From assembly GCA_963732655.1 (NCBI GenBank), contig CAVTAI010000013.1, positions 496,001 to 560,000 on the forward strand: a stretch of 64,000 nucleotides of DNA, written 5' to 3'. This DNA is from CAVTWS01 sp963732655 (lineage in GTDB: Bacteria > Actinomycetota > Acidimicrobiia > Acidimicrobiales > SHLQ01). Below, in pieces: positions 51,516-60,147 of this stretch. Within the stretch, counting starts at the first letter, position 1. Every line of letters starts with the position of its first letter. Made by a program: the position numbers and the translations under genes. The notes under the pieces are model-generated. The model saw nothing but the letters and a program-made list of their open reading frames with translations. It was not told the origin of the DNA and did no database searches.

Positions 51516-52400
51516 GTGTCCTGGTCCCTCGATGCATTCTCGGCATCACTCGTCTCGGTCGCCGACAGCACGCTCGCCGTGTACCAACGCGACATCGAGG
51601 CCTTCGTGGACTGGGCCCGAGCGGCGGGCGTGGCCGGGCCCGAGGCGGTGGACCGTCGGACCCTACGTCGGTATCTCGCCTTCTTGGACCAGAAGGGGAT
51701 CAGCCGGCGCACGGTGGCCCGCAAGGCGTCGGTCCTTCGTCGGTACTTCTCGTGGTGCCGGCGCAGCGAGCGCATCGAGGTCGATCCCTCGACCAACCTG
51801 TCGGCGCCTCGTGGTGCGGCCCGACTTCCCCACGTCCTGAGCGACCGCGAGCTCGACACCGTGCTCGACCGGCCCCGATCGGTGGTCGAGGGCGACACGA
51901 CATGGCGCCGCCAACGCGACGACTCCGTCGTCGAGCTGTTGTACGGCAGCGGCCTCCGGGTGAGCGAAGTCTGTGGGTTGAGCCCGGCCGATGTCGACCT
52001 GCGGAACCACCGCGCCACGGTGTGGGGCAAAGGCTCGAAGCAGCGAGTCGTGCCGCTGAGCACCCCCGCCGTCACGGCCATCGATCGGTGGTTGCAGGAC
52101 GGCCGCCGCCACATGGTGGGTCCAGCGGCGCCCGCCGATGCCCTCTTCGTCAATCTCCGGGGTCGGAGGTTGACGCCTCGAGACGTTCGGCGCATCCTCG
52201 ATCGGCGTTCGGCGACCCCGACCCACCCCCACGCACTTCGTCACACATTTGCCACTCATCTTTTGGATGGTGGTGCCGATTTGAGGGCTGTGCAGGAGTT
52301 GCTGGGCCACGCCGATCTGACATCGACACAGGTGTATACCCACGTGAGCAAGGAGCGGCTCCAGTCCGTCCATCGGCGCACCCACCCGAGGGCCTCGTGA
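51516..52400 (+). CDS. xerC: tyrosine recombinase XerC/XerD
   Basis: 294 aa from leaderless GTG 51516. SAM-like N-terminal domain (TLAVYQRDIEAFVDWARA), then catalytic residues Arg in GSGLRVSEVCGL, Lys in GKGSKQR, HxxR in HALRHTFATHLL, His in LLGHADL and Tyr in VYTHVS. Resolves chromosome dimers at dif. Whether C or D cannot be told from sequence alone; position favours XerC. Confidence 0.9.
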   Translation: MSWSLDAFSASLVSVADSTLAVYQRDIEAFVDWARAAGVAGPEAVDRRTLRRYLAFLDQKGISRRTVARKASVLRRYFSWCRRSERIEVDPSTNLSAPRGAARLPHVLSDRELDTVLDRPRSVVEGDTTWRRQRDDSVVELLYGSGLRVSEVCGLSPADVDLRNHRATVWGKGSKQRVVPLSTPAVTAIDRWLQDGRRHMVGPAAPADALFVNLRGRRLTPRDVRRILDRRSATPTHPHALRHTFATHLLDGGADLRAVQELLGHADLTSTQVYTHVSKERLQSVHRRTHPRAS

Positions 52401-53194
52401 CGATGGCTGAACGCGACCAATCCTCGAACGCCGAGATGGGGCGCCTCTGGGACGCCTATCAGGCCCAGCGCGACCAGTGTTCGCGCGACCAGTTGATCGT
52501 GCACTACTCGCCGCTGGTCAAGTACGTGGCCAGCCGTGTCGCGGTCGGGTTGCCCCAGAGCGTCGAACACGCGGACCTGGTCAGCTACGGCATATTCGGG
52601 CTCATCGACGCCATCGAGAAGTTCGATCCCGAACGTGGGTACAAGTTCGAGACGTACGCCATCGCCCGCATCAAAGGTGCCATCCTCGATGAGCTCCGGT
52701 CCATCGACTGGGTGCCACGTTCGGTGCGGGCCAAGGCGCGGGCCGTCGAGCGGGCCTACACCAAGCTCGAAGCGATGTTGCGCCGACCCCCGACCGACTT
52801 GGAGCTGGCCGACGAGTTGGCCATGTCCGAGGACCAGCTCCAACTGTTGCTCGGCCAGATCTCGCTACTCGGCCTCGTCGCCCTCGACGAGATGCTCACC
52901 GGCGGCGCCGATCGCGGCGAGGGGGTCACCCTCGGCGACACGCTCGCCGATGGCGACGACGGCCCGATGGGCATCTATGAGGTGGAGGAGATGCGTCAGA
53001 TCCTCGCCGAGCTCATCAACCGCATGGCCGAGCGGGAGAAGATCGTCCTCACCCTCTACTACTACGAGGGGCTGACCTTGGCCGAGATCGGCCAGGTGCT
53101 CGGCGTGACGGAGAGCCGGGTGTGCCAGATCCACACCAAAGCCGTCCTCCAACTCCGGTCGCGTCTGGCCGCGTCCGAGCGCGAACTGGCCTGA
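52397..53194 (+). CDS. whiG: RNA polymerase sigma factor, WhiG/FliA family
   Basis: About 265 aa. GTG 52397 overlaps the recombinase stop; ATG 52403 two codons later is the alternative. Region 2 LIVHYSPLVKYVASRVAVGL, FGLIDAIEKFD and YKFETYAIARIKGAILDELR; region 3 VRAKARAVERAY; region 4 EREKIVLTLYYYEGLTLAEI plus VTESRVCQIH. Matches WhiG, which controls sporulation genes in Streptomyces and belongs to the motility sigma-28 family. No flagellar or spore genes are in the window, so targets are unknown. Confidence 0.9.
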   Translation: MTMAERDQSSNAEMGRLWDAYQAQRDQCSRDQLIVHYSPLVKYVASRVAVGLPQSVEHADLVSYGIFGLIDAIEKFDPERGYKFETYAIARIKGAILDELRSIDWVPRSVRAKARAVERAYTKLEAMLRRPPTDLELADELAMSEDQLQLLLGQISLLGLVALDEMLTGGADRGEGVTLGDTLADGDDGPMGIYEVEEMRQILAELINRMAEREKIVLTLYYYEGLTLAEIGQVLGVTESRVCQIHTKAVLQLRSRLAASERELA

Positions 53195-53200
53195 CCCCGG

Positions 53201-53224
53201 TCGGACCCGGCGCTCCCGGTCCGA
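53201..53224 (+). terminator. hairpin after whiG-like gene
   Basis: TCGGACC (53201-53207) pairs with GGTCCGA (53218-53224) around a 10-base loop, just past the stop at 53194. No T run. Confidence 0.45.
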
Positions 53225-53327
53225 TCACGTCGCTGCGGACCCGACTCGGGCCCAGCTCGTTGGACCCCTGGTCCCGCCAACCATCGACGAGCCGCCGACG
53301 CGGCACGCTCGAGAGGGAGTCGGACCC

Positions 53328-53885
53328 ATGACTCGTTCCCGCCGTTCTCGTTTCACCGCCGTGTCAGTGACCCTGGTCCTCCTCGGCACGCCCTGTCTCA
53401 GCCCACCCGAGGTCGGCGCGGAGGTGACCGACGCACCGGTGGCGAACCACCGTCCGCCGGTGGACGCACCCGTCACCGACCCGTTCCGTCCGCCCGTCTC
53501 ACCGTACGGACCGGGGAACAGGGGGCTGGAGTACGGGACCCGTGACGGTGATGCCGTCGTCGCTTCGGCGGCGGGGACCGTCTCCTTCGCCGGACCCGTC
53601 GGCGCGACCGCGGCGATCACGGTGCGTCATGACCCCCACCTCCGCACCACGTACACCCACCTGACCGAGATCTTGGTCACGGAGGGGGACGAGGTGCGAC
53701 AGGGGCAGCGGATCGGCCGTGCTCGGCCCGGCTTCCACTTCGGCGCACGGATGGACGGCGTCTACTTCGATCCCGCCACCTTGTTCGGTGAGCGAGTCGT
53801 CCGCGTGCGCCTCGTGGCGGTTCCGGGTCGAGCGGCGAGCGGCGTCGGCGCACCTCCCGCTCGACGGGTACGTGGGGTGCCGTGA
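53328..53885 (+). CDS. secreted M23/LytM-like domain protein, zinc site incomplete
   Basis: 185 aa with RBS GAGAGGGAG. Signal peptide (SRFTAVSVTLVLLGTPCLS), then a LytM fold: GNRGLEYGTRDGDAVVASAA, TTYTHLTEI, GFHFGARMDGVYFDP. In active M23 enzymes the first motif is HxxxD; here the corresponding positions read Asn-Arg-Gly-Leu-Glu, so two zinc ligands are gone. The later HxL and HF histidines remain. Probably a non-catalytic cell-wall-binding or amidase-activating protein, as degenerate LytM factors are elsewhere. An M23 gene at this place before rpsB is common in actinobacteria. Confidence 0.8.
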   Translation: MTRSRRSRFTAVSVTLVLLGTPCLSPPEVGAEVTDAPVANHRPPVDAPVTDPFRPPVSPYGPGNRGLEYGTRDGDAVVASAAGTVSFAGPVGATAAITVRHDPHLRTTYTHLTEILVTEGDEVRQGQRIGRARPGFHFGARMDGVYFDPATLFGERVVRVRLVAVPGRAASGVGAPPARRVRGVP

Positions 53886-54056
53886 CGCGACCGGCTACAC
53901 TGCTCCCCGGCTCTGCTGAGTCGGCGTGATCGCGCCGTCCACGGAGCCCGGTCGGGCTTGGAGCCCGGACGATCCCTGTGGCTGGCGCCATCCCACGGTC
54001 GCAACTCCGGTTGCGTCGGCGCCCGCTCTCATCGAACCGCTGGGGAAGGAGACACC

Positions 54057-55106
54057 GTGGCCGTTGTCACGATGAAACAGTTGTTGGAAGCAGGTGTCCA
54101 TTTCGGACACCAGACTCGCCGCTGGAACCCGAAGATGCGCCGGTTCATCCACGGCGAACAGGCCGGCATCTACATCATCGACCTGCACCAGACCCTCGGC
54201 GGGATCGAGAAGGCCTACACCTTCGTCCGTGACACCGTGGCTCAGGGTGGCACCGTCTTGTTCATCGGGACGAAGAAGCAGGCCCAGGATCCGGTGCAGT
54301 CGTTCGCCGAGAAGTGCGGCATGCCCTACATCAACCAGCGCTGGCTCGGCGGCATGCTGACGAACTTCTCCACCATGCATCGCCGCGTCGGCAAGATGCT
54401 CGACTACCAGCGCATGCGCGATTCGGGCGAGTTCGAAGCCATGCCGAAGAAGGAAGCGCTGCGACTGAGCCGCGAGCTCAAGAAGCTCGAGCGGTACCTC
54501 GGTGGCATCCGCGGCATGGAGAAGCTCCCCGAAGCGGTCTTCATCCTCGACACCAAGAAGGAACACATCGGCGTGACCGAGGCCAATCGCCTCGGGATCC
54601 CGGTCGTGGCGGTCGTCGACACCAACTGCGACCCCGATCTCATCCAGTACGTGATCCCGGGCAACGATGACGCCATCCGCTCCGGTCAGCTGCTGTGCCG
54701 CGTCATCTCCGACGCCGTGCTCGAGGGTCGGTTCATCGCCTCTCGTCGGGGCGGCGACGGTGCCGGACCCGCTCGCACCGCCGAGCAGGAAGCCGAGGTT
54801 GCCGAACAGCAGGCTCGCGCTCGTGACGAGGCCGCTGCTGCGGCCGCGGCCCGTGACGCTCGCCTGGTGGCCGCGTCGCAACCTGCCGATGCCGCCGTGG
54901 CGGAGCCGGCTCCTGCCCCAGTCGCTGAGGCTCCCATCGAGGTCGCTGAGCCGGTTGCTCCGGCCGACGCTCCCGTCGAGGCCGCCGAGGTCGCTGAGCC
55001 GGTTGCTTCGGCCGACGCTCCCGTCGAGGCCGCCGAGCCGGTACTTCCGGCCGACGCTCTCGTCGACGCCGCCGCCGTGGTCGCCGAAGCTCCTGCCGCG
55101 GAGTGA
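54057..55106 (+). CDS. rpsB: 30S ribosomal protein S2 with long acidic/alanine tail
   Basis: 349 aa from GTG 54057 with a strong GGGGAAGGAG site. AVVTMKQLLEAGVHFGHQTR, NPKMRRFIHGEQAGIYIIDL and PVVAVVDTNCDPDLIQYVIP are S2 hallmarks. The ribosomal domain ends near residue 235. About 110 residues of Ala/Glu/Pro/Val repeats follow, built from a 48-bp duplicated unit. S2 usually stops at 230-300 aa. A TACACT box near 53895 and a leader of about 155 bases precede it. Confidence 0.95.
   Translation: MAVVTMKQLLEAGVHFGHQTRRWNPKMRRFIHGEQAGIYIIDLHQTLGGIEKAYTFVRDTVAQGGTVLFIGTKKQAQDPVQSFAEKCGMPYINQRWLGGMLTNFSTMHRRVGKMLDYQRMRDSGEFEAMPKKEALRLSRELKKLERYLGGIRGMEKLPEAVFILDTKKEHIGVTEANRLGIPVVAVVDTNCDPDLIQYVIPGNDDAIRSGQLLCRVISDAVLEGRFIASRRGGDGAGPARTAEQEAEVAEQQARARDEAAAAAAARDARLVAASQPADAAVAEPAPAPVAEAPIEVAEPVAPADAPVEAAEVAEPVASADAPVEAAEPVLPADALVDAAAVVAEAPAAE
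54939..55034. repeat. 48-bp tandem repeat in rpsB tail
   Basis: Units 54939-54986 and 54987-55034 differ at one base and encode EVAEPVAPADAPVEAA; a diverged 42-bp version follows from 55035. The repeat keeps frame (16 codons). Confidence 0.85.
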
Positions 55107-55286
55107 CAGGCGGCAGCAGGCCGCTCACCCAGCAACTACGGTGCGGTCGACGGGCGCGAATCGCCGCCCACGACTGCACCGGCCTGGGGCCCCATCCACT
55201 ACGACACGAGGTCGCAGCCCCGCGCTTCGACCGCTGGTAACGCCCGAGAGTCACGCGACCCAAGACGCCACGAAGGACGAAGAGAC

Positions 55287-56078
55287 GTGAGCGACGTATC
55301 CGCCAAAGATGTGAAAGCCCTCCGCGACGCCACCGGCGCCGGAATGATGGATTGCAAGAAGGCGCTGATCGAGACCGGAGGCGACTTCGACTCCGCGGCC
55401 CAGCTCCTGCGCGAGAAGGGGTTGGCCAAGGCCGGCGATCGCAGCGACCGCGAGAACAACGAGGGCGTCATCGCGGTGGCGACGTCAGGAGGCGTCGCCG
55501 CAATGGTCCAGCTGAGGTGCGAGACCGACTTCTCGGCCAAGTCCGAGGGTTTCGTGACCTTGGCCAAGGAACTGGCCGATCTGGTGTTGGCGGGCGGTCC
55601 GGACGCGACGGCGAGCAAGGCCGACGCCATCGACGACCTCCGGCTGTCCATCAAGGAGAACATCGCCCTCGGACGTGTCGAGCGGATCGAAGCGGCACCG
55701 GGCCATACGATCGACGCCTACCTGCACATGCAAGATGGGCGCGGGGTCAATGGCGTGATCGTCGAGGGCTCCGACATCGATCCCGAGACGCTGCACCAGA
55801 TCTCCCTCCACATCGCCTTCGCCAAGCCGAGCTACCTCTCCCGAGACGAGGTGCCCGACTCCGACCGGGCGAAAGAGCGCGAGTCGTTGCTGGCCATCAC
55901 GAAAGCCGAGGGCAAACCCGAGGCGGCGTGGGAGAAGATCGTCGACGGGCGCCTCAACGGCTGGCTGGCGGAGCGGGTGCTGCTGGAGCAGGGTCTGCTC
56001 GGTGACAAGACCACCGTGAAGCAGACCGTCGGATCGGGCAGCATCGTGCGGTTCGTCCAGGCCTACGTCGGCTCCTGA
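55287..56078 (+). CDS. tsf: elongation factor Ts
   Basis: 263 aa from GTG 55287. The N-terminal motif VKALRDATGAGMMDCKKAL is canonical; core LREKGLAKAGDRSDRENNEG and LRCETDFSAKSEGFVTLAKE follow. It recycles EF-Tu. 180 bases separate it from rpsB, with no clear terminator. Confidence 0.95.
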   Translation: MSDVSAKDVKALRDATGAGMMDCKKALIETGGDFDSAAQLLREKGLAKAGDRSDRENNEGVIAVATSGGVAAMVQLRCETDFSAKSEGFVTLAKELADLVLAGGPDATASKADAIDDLRLSIKENIALGRVERIEAAPGHTIDAYLHMQDGRGVNGVIVEGSDIDPETLHQISLHIAFAKPSYLSRDEVPDSDRAKERESLLAITKAEGKPEAAWEKIVDGRLNGWLAERVLLEQGLLGDKTTVKQTVGSGSIVRFVQAYVGS

Positions 56079-56081
56079 TCC

Positions 56082-56918
56082 ATGACCGACGCCCCCGACC
56101 TCGAGCCTTCTGCGGATCTCCCGGCGTTGCCGGCTCTCCGCCCGGCCCGTTGGAGTCGGGTGGTGCTGAAGGTCTCGGGTGAAGCCTTCGCCGGCGACGA
56201 CGGGTATGGCATCGATGGCGTGGTCGTGGCCCAGATCGCGCAGAGCATCGCCGACCTGCGCCGCGAGTTCGACGTCGAGGTCGCGGTCGTGGTCGGCGGT
56301 GGCAACATCTGGCGCGGGTTGACCGGCAGCCACGCCGGCATGGACCGGGCCCAGGCCGACTACATGGGCATGCTGGCCACGGTCATCAACGCGTTGGCCC
56401 TGCAGGACACCCTGGAGCGGCTCGGGCAACCCACCCGCGTCCAGTCGGCGATCCACATGGCCCAGATCGCCGAGCCCTACATCCGTCGTCGGGCGGTCCG
56501 GCACCTGGAGAAGGGTCGTGTGGTGATCTTCGCCGCCGGGTCGGGGAATCCTTTCTTCACCACCGACACCGCCGCCGCCCTACGCGCGATCGAGATCGAG
56601 GCCGAGGTGATGCTGAAGGGCACCCACTCGGGAACGGACGGCATCTACACCGCCGACCCCCGCAAGGACCCGACAGCGACCAAGCTGGACGAGGTGACCT
56701 ACCTCGAAGTCTTGCAGCGGGGCCTGAAGGCGATGGATACCACGGCGATCTCGCTGTGCATGGACAACGATCTCCCCATCGTGATGTTCGACCTGATGGG
56801 TGAGGGCAACGTGAGGTCCCTGCTCGCTGGAGAGTCGGTGGGTACGCTGGTCAGCCAGACCCCCGTGCCGGGGGGCCGGAGCTCGACCAGCCCAGACTCG
56901 ACCCGCCTAGGGAGGTGA
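56082..56918 (+). CDS. pyrH: uridylate kinase PyrH
   Basis: 278 aa from ATG 56082, three bases after tsf. VVLKVSGEAFAGDDGYGIDG, VVVGGGNIWRG, DYMGMLATVINALALQDTLE and a GTHSGTDGIYTADPRKDPTA acceptor region mark hexameric bacterial UMP kinase. About 25 residues are extra at the N-terminus and 15 at the C-terminus. Confidence 0.95.
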   Translation: MTDAPDLEPSADLPALPALRPARWSRVVLKVSGEAFAGDDGYGIDGVVVAQIAQSIADLRREFDVEVAVVVGGGNIWRGLTGSHAGMDRAQADYMGMLATVINALALQDTLERLGQPTRVQSAIHMAQIAEPYIRRRAVRHLEKGRVVIFAAGSGNPFFTTDTAAALRAIEIEAEVMLKGTHSGTDGIYTADPRKDPTATKLDEVTYLEVLQRGLKAMDTTAISLCMDNDLPIVMFDLMGEGNVRSLLAGESVGTLVSQTPVPGGRSSTSPDSTRLGR

Positions 56919-56925
56919 CACGACC

Positions 56926-57495
56926 GTGAGCGACGAGATGATCGATCTGGTGATCGACGACACCGAAGACAAGATGGATCGCATCGTCGCCCACACGCGC
57001 CAGGAGTTCGCCACCGTGCGCACCGGTCGGGCCTCGTCTGCGTTCGTCGAGAAGGTCATGGTGTCGGCCTACGGTTCCGACATGCGATTGCAGGAGCTGG
57101 CCACGTTCTCCATCCCGGAGAGCCGGCAGCTGCTGATCGCTCCGCACGACGCCCAGAACATCGCCGCTATCGAGAAAGCGATCCGCAACTCCGACCTCGG
57201 TATGTCGCCGTCGAACGATGGCCGGGCCATCCGTTTGAACTTCCCACCGCTCACCGAACAGCGGCGCAAGGAGTTCGTGAAGATGGTGAAGGCCATGGCC
57301 GAGGACGGCCGAGTCAAGGTGCGAGGCGCCCGGCGAGCGGCCCGCAAGGAGCTCGAGGACCTCGAGAAGTCGGGCGATGTTTCCACCGACGACCTGCAGC
57401 GGGCTGAGAAGCGTCTCGACGGCATGACCCATGCTCATGAGGCGCGCATCGACGAGGCACTCCAAGCCAAAGAGCAGGAGTTGCTCGAAGTCTGA
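56926..57495 (+). CDS. frr: ribosome recycling factor
   Basis: 189 aa from GTG 56926 with AGGGAGGTG upstream. MDRIVAHTRQEFATVRTGRA, LNFPPLTEQRRKEFVKMVKA and the C-terminal RIDEALQAKEQELLEV fit RRF throughout. Usual size about 185 aa. Confidence 0.95.
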   Translation: MSDEMIDLVIDDTEDKMDRIVAHTRQEFATVRTGRASSAFVEKVMVSAYGSDMRLQELATFSIPESRQLLIAPHDAQNIAAIEKAIRNSDLGMSPSNDGRAIRLNFPPLTEQRRKEFVKMVKAMAEDGRVKVRGARRAARKELEDLEKSGDVSTDDLQRAEKRLDGMTHAHEARIDEALQAKEQELLEV

Positions 57496-57498
57496 CCC

Positions 57499-58971
57499 GT
57501 GGGTCAGGGAGGGCGAGCAGTGAACGACAGAATCCGTCGACACGACGAAGAGTACGAAGGAATGCGCATCATCGACGAAGACGACGAGCTCCCGACCGGC
57601 CGATCGGTCTTCGGCGACGACGACTGGGCTGACGATGAGGCCTGGGGCGACGACGCCGATGCCGAGACGTGGGACGACGACGACGAGGAATCGTCGCCGT
57701 GGGCGCCCCCGCTCGACCTCCGTGATTCTCCGCTCGTGGTCGCCGCGGGCGACGATGACTGGGACGACGACGATGCCTGGGCCGACGAGTCGGTCGCCGC
57801 GGGTGAGACCACGTGGAGCACGTCCGAGGCCGACCAACTCCCGCACTGGACCGATCCGCCGACCGGTCGCCACGACGCCATGGACGATGAAGGCCTGGCC
57901 GCCGCCTGGGGCGCCGACGAGCCCCGCTGGTCCGACGACGATGAGTTGCCGCCCCTGGAGCCCGTGCCCACCGTGGGTGGTTATGGCGACGGCGACGATG
58001 ACTTCTTCACCTACGACGACAGTGGCAGCTACGAAGATCTCGCCCGGCTGGGCACCGACGACTACGAGGCCGCATACGCCCCGGACGGCACCCCCGCGAC
58101 CTCGACCGGCGGTCGGGCTCCGGTGACGGTGGGCGCCCCGGGCCACGACCGCAACATGCCGATGGCCATCGCCACCGGTGTCGGGTTGGCGGTCGTCGCC
58201 CTGGTGGCGTTCTCGATCAGCCCGGCGGTGTCGATCGTGTTGATCACGCTGCTGCTCGGGCTCGCGGCGGTCGAGTTCGGCATGGCGTTGACCAACGCCG
58301 GCTATCGCCCGGCGACCTTGTTGATGATCACGGGCGTGGTGTCGGCGTCGTTGGCCGGGTACTACAAGGGCGATGTCGCCATCGGCGTGGTGTTGTTCCT
58401 GTTCATCGTCTTCGGCGCCCTGTGGTACCTGACCGAAGTGGGCTCCGAGGCGCCGCTCATGAACTTGGGCGTGTCACTGCTCGGTGTGGTGTGGATCGGC
58501 GTGCTGGGTTCGTTCGCGGGCGTCATGCTCCGCACCCCCGATGGCACGGGCATGGTGATCGCGGCCATCATCGCTACGGTCGCGTACGACGTCGGTGCGT
58601 TCCTCGTGGGCCGGGCGGCCGGTCGCCAACCGCTCACGTCGGTCAGTCCGAACAAGACCGTCGAGGGCCTGGTCGGCGGCATGATCACCGCCGTGCTGGC
58701 CACGACCATCATCGTCGGCGTGATCATGATCGCTCCGTTCGGGAAGGACCCCGGCACCTTGTTCGATGCCGTCATCCTCGGCGTCATCGCCGGGGTGGTG
58801 GCGCCGATCGGCGACTTGTTCGAGTCGTTGCTCAAACGGGACCTCGGCATCAAGGACATGGGCAGCGTGCTCCCCGGCCACGGCGGTCTGCTGGACCGTT
58901 TCGACGCCTTGCTCTTCGTGCTCCCGGTCACCTACTACGTCGCCCGGGTGACCCTCTACTCGGTCGGCTGA
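57499..58971 (+). CDS. cdsA: phosphatidate cytidylyltransferase with acidic N-terminal extension
   Basis: 490 aa from GTG 57499 (GTG 57520 also possible). The first ~215 residues are highly acidic and Trp-rich, with recurrent DDDW/DDEAW motifs. Membrane segments then run to the end, with the CDP-diglyceride synthetase signature near the C-terminus (ESLLKRDLGIKDMGSVLPGH, GGLLDRFDALLF) and SVSPNKTVEGLVGGM. It makes CDP-diacylglycerol. The extension is cytoplasmic by topology and unknown in function. Confidence 0.92.
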   Translation: MGQGGRAVNDRIRRHDEEYEGMRIIDEDDELPTGRSVFGDDDWADDEAWGDDADAETWDDDDEESSPWAPPLDLRDSPLVVAAGDDDWDDDDAWADESVAAGETTWSTSEADQLPHWTDPPTGRHDAMDDEGLAAAWGADEPRWSDDDELPPLEPVPTVGGYGDGDDDFFTYDDSGSYEDLARLGTDDYEAAYAPDGTPATSTGGRAPVTVGAPGHDRNMPMAIATGVGLAVVALVAFSISPAVSIVLITLLLGLAAVEFGMALTNAGYRPATLLMITGVVSASLAGYYKGDVAIGVVLFLFIVFGALWYLTEVGSEAPLMNLGVSLLGVVWIGVLGSFAGVMLRTPDGTGMVIAAIIATVAYDVGAFLVGRAAGRQPLTSVSPNKTVEGLVGGMITAVLATTIIVGVIMIAPFGKDPGTLFDAVILGVIAGVVAPIGDLFESLLKRDLGIKDMGSVLPGHGGLLDRFDALLFVLPVTYYVARVTLYSVG

Positions 58972-58986
58972 CCCGGTCGTCCTGAC

Positions 58987-60147
58987 GTGACGACCCTCGC
59001 CGTCGTCGGGTCGACCGGCTCCATCGGTACACAGACTCTCGACATCGTTCGGGCCCGCCCTGAACGGTTCGAGGTCGTCGCTCTCGGCGCCGGCCGAGCG
59101 TCCGACCTGCTGGTGGCCCAGATCGAGGAGTTCCGACCACGGTTCGTCGCCGTCGGTAGCGTCGTCGAGGCCGCCGCGTTGCGCGAGCGCGTCGATCCGT
59201 CCGTCGTGGTGGCCGACGGCGCTCCGGCGCTGGGGGAGGCGGCGACGCTCGGCGACGTCGTGATCAACGGCGTGGTGGGGTTTGCCGGCTTGCCGGTCAC
59301 GTTGGCTGCGCTGTCGGCGGGGCGGCGCCTCGGGTTGGCCAACAAGGAGTCGCTCATCGCGGCGGGGCCGGTCGTCCAGCCGCTCCGGGCGACCCCGGGC
59401 GCCGAGCTGATCCCGGTCGACAGCGAACACTGCGCCCTGCACCAGTGTCTCCGGGCCAACGATGTCGTCGAGCGGGTGCATCGGTTGGTGCTGACGGCCA
59501 GTGGGGGGCCTTTCCGGGGTCGAAGCCGCGCCGAGTTGGCCGAGGTCACCGTCGCCGATGCCCTGGCCCACCCGACGTGGGCCATGGGGCCGAAGATCAC
59601 CGTCGACTCGTCGACCCTGATGAACAAAGGTCTCGAGGTGATCGAGGCGCACGAGCTGTACGGAACCGACTACGACGCCATCGAGGTGATCGTCCACCCG
59701 CAGTCGATCGTTCATTCCATGGTGACATTTACCGATGGGGCGACCATGGCGCAGCTCTCCAACCCCGACATGCGGCTGTGCATCGGGTACGCCCTGGCGT
59801 TCCCCGATCGCCTCGACCTCCCGTTCGGACCCATCGACTGGGCTGACCTTCGCCGGCTGGACTTCGAACCGCCGGACCTGGACGCGTTCCCGTGCCTGAG
59901 CCTGGCGTATCACGCCGGTCGGGCCGGCGGCACCGCCCCCGCGTGGCTGAGCGCAGCGAACGAGGTCGCCGTCGAGGCGTTCCTCGCCGGTGCGATCCCG
60001 TGGACCACCATCGCCGAGGTCGCCGACGCCTCGCTCGACCGGTGGAGCGGCGCCGCGGCTGGGTCGGTCGACGACGTCCTGACGGCCGATCGTCAGGCCC
60101 GAGAGGTAGCTTCAAGGGTGATCGACGACCGATTGGCTCGCCCATGA
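58987..60147 (+). CDS. dxr: 1-deoxy-D-xylulose-5-phosphate reductoisomerase
   Basis: 386 aa from GTG 58987. NADPH loop GSTGSIGTQTLDIV, NKESLIAAG, PVDSEHCALHQCL, TASGGPFRG and the MNKGLEVIEAHEL metal/substrate region are intact. First committed step of the MEP isoprenoid pathway; ispG of the same pathway follows after rseP. The stop overlaps rseP (ATGA). Confidence 0.95.
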   Translation: MTTLAVVGSTGSIGTQTLDIVRARPERFEVVALGAGRASDLLVAQIEEFRPRFVAVGSVVEAAALRERVDPSVVVADGAPALGEAATLGDVVINGVVGFAGLPVTLAALSAGRRLGLANKESLIAAGPVVQPLRATPGAELIPVDSEHCALHQCLRANDVVERVHRLVLTASGGPFRGRSRAELAEVTVADALAHPTWAMGPKITVDSSTLMNKGLEVIEAHELYGTDYDAIEVIVHPQSIVHSMVTFTDGATMAQLSNPDMRLCIGYALAFPDRLDLPFGPIDWADLRRLDFEPPDLDAFPCLSLAYHAGRAGGTAPAWLSAANEVAVEAFLAGAIPWTTIAEVADASLDRWSGAAAGSVDDVLTADRQAREVASRVIDDRLARP

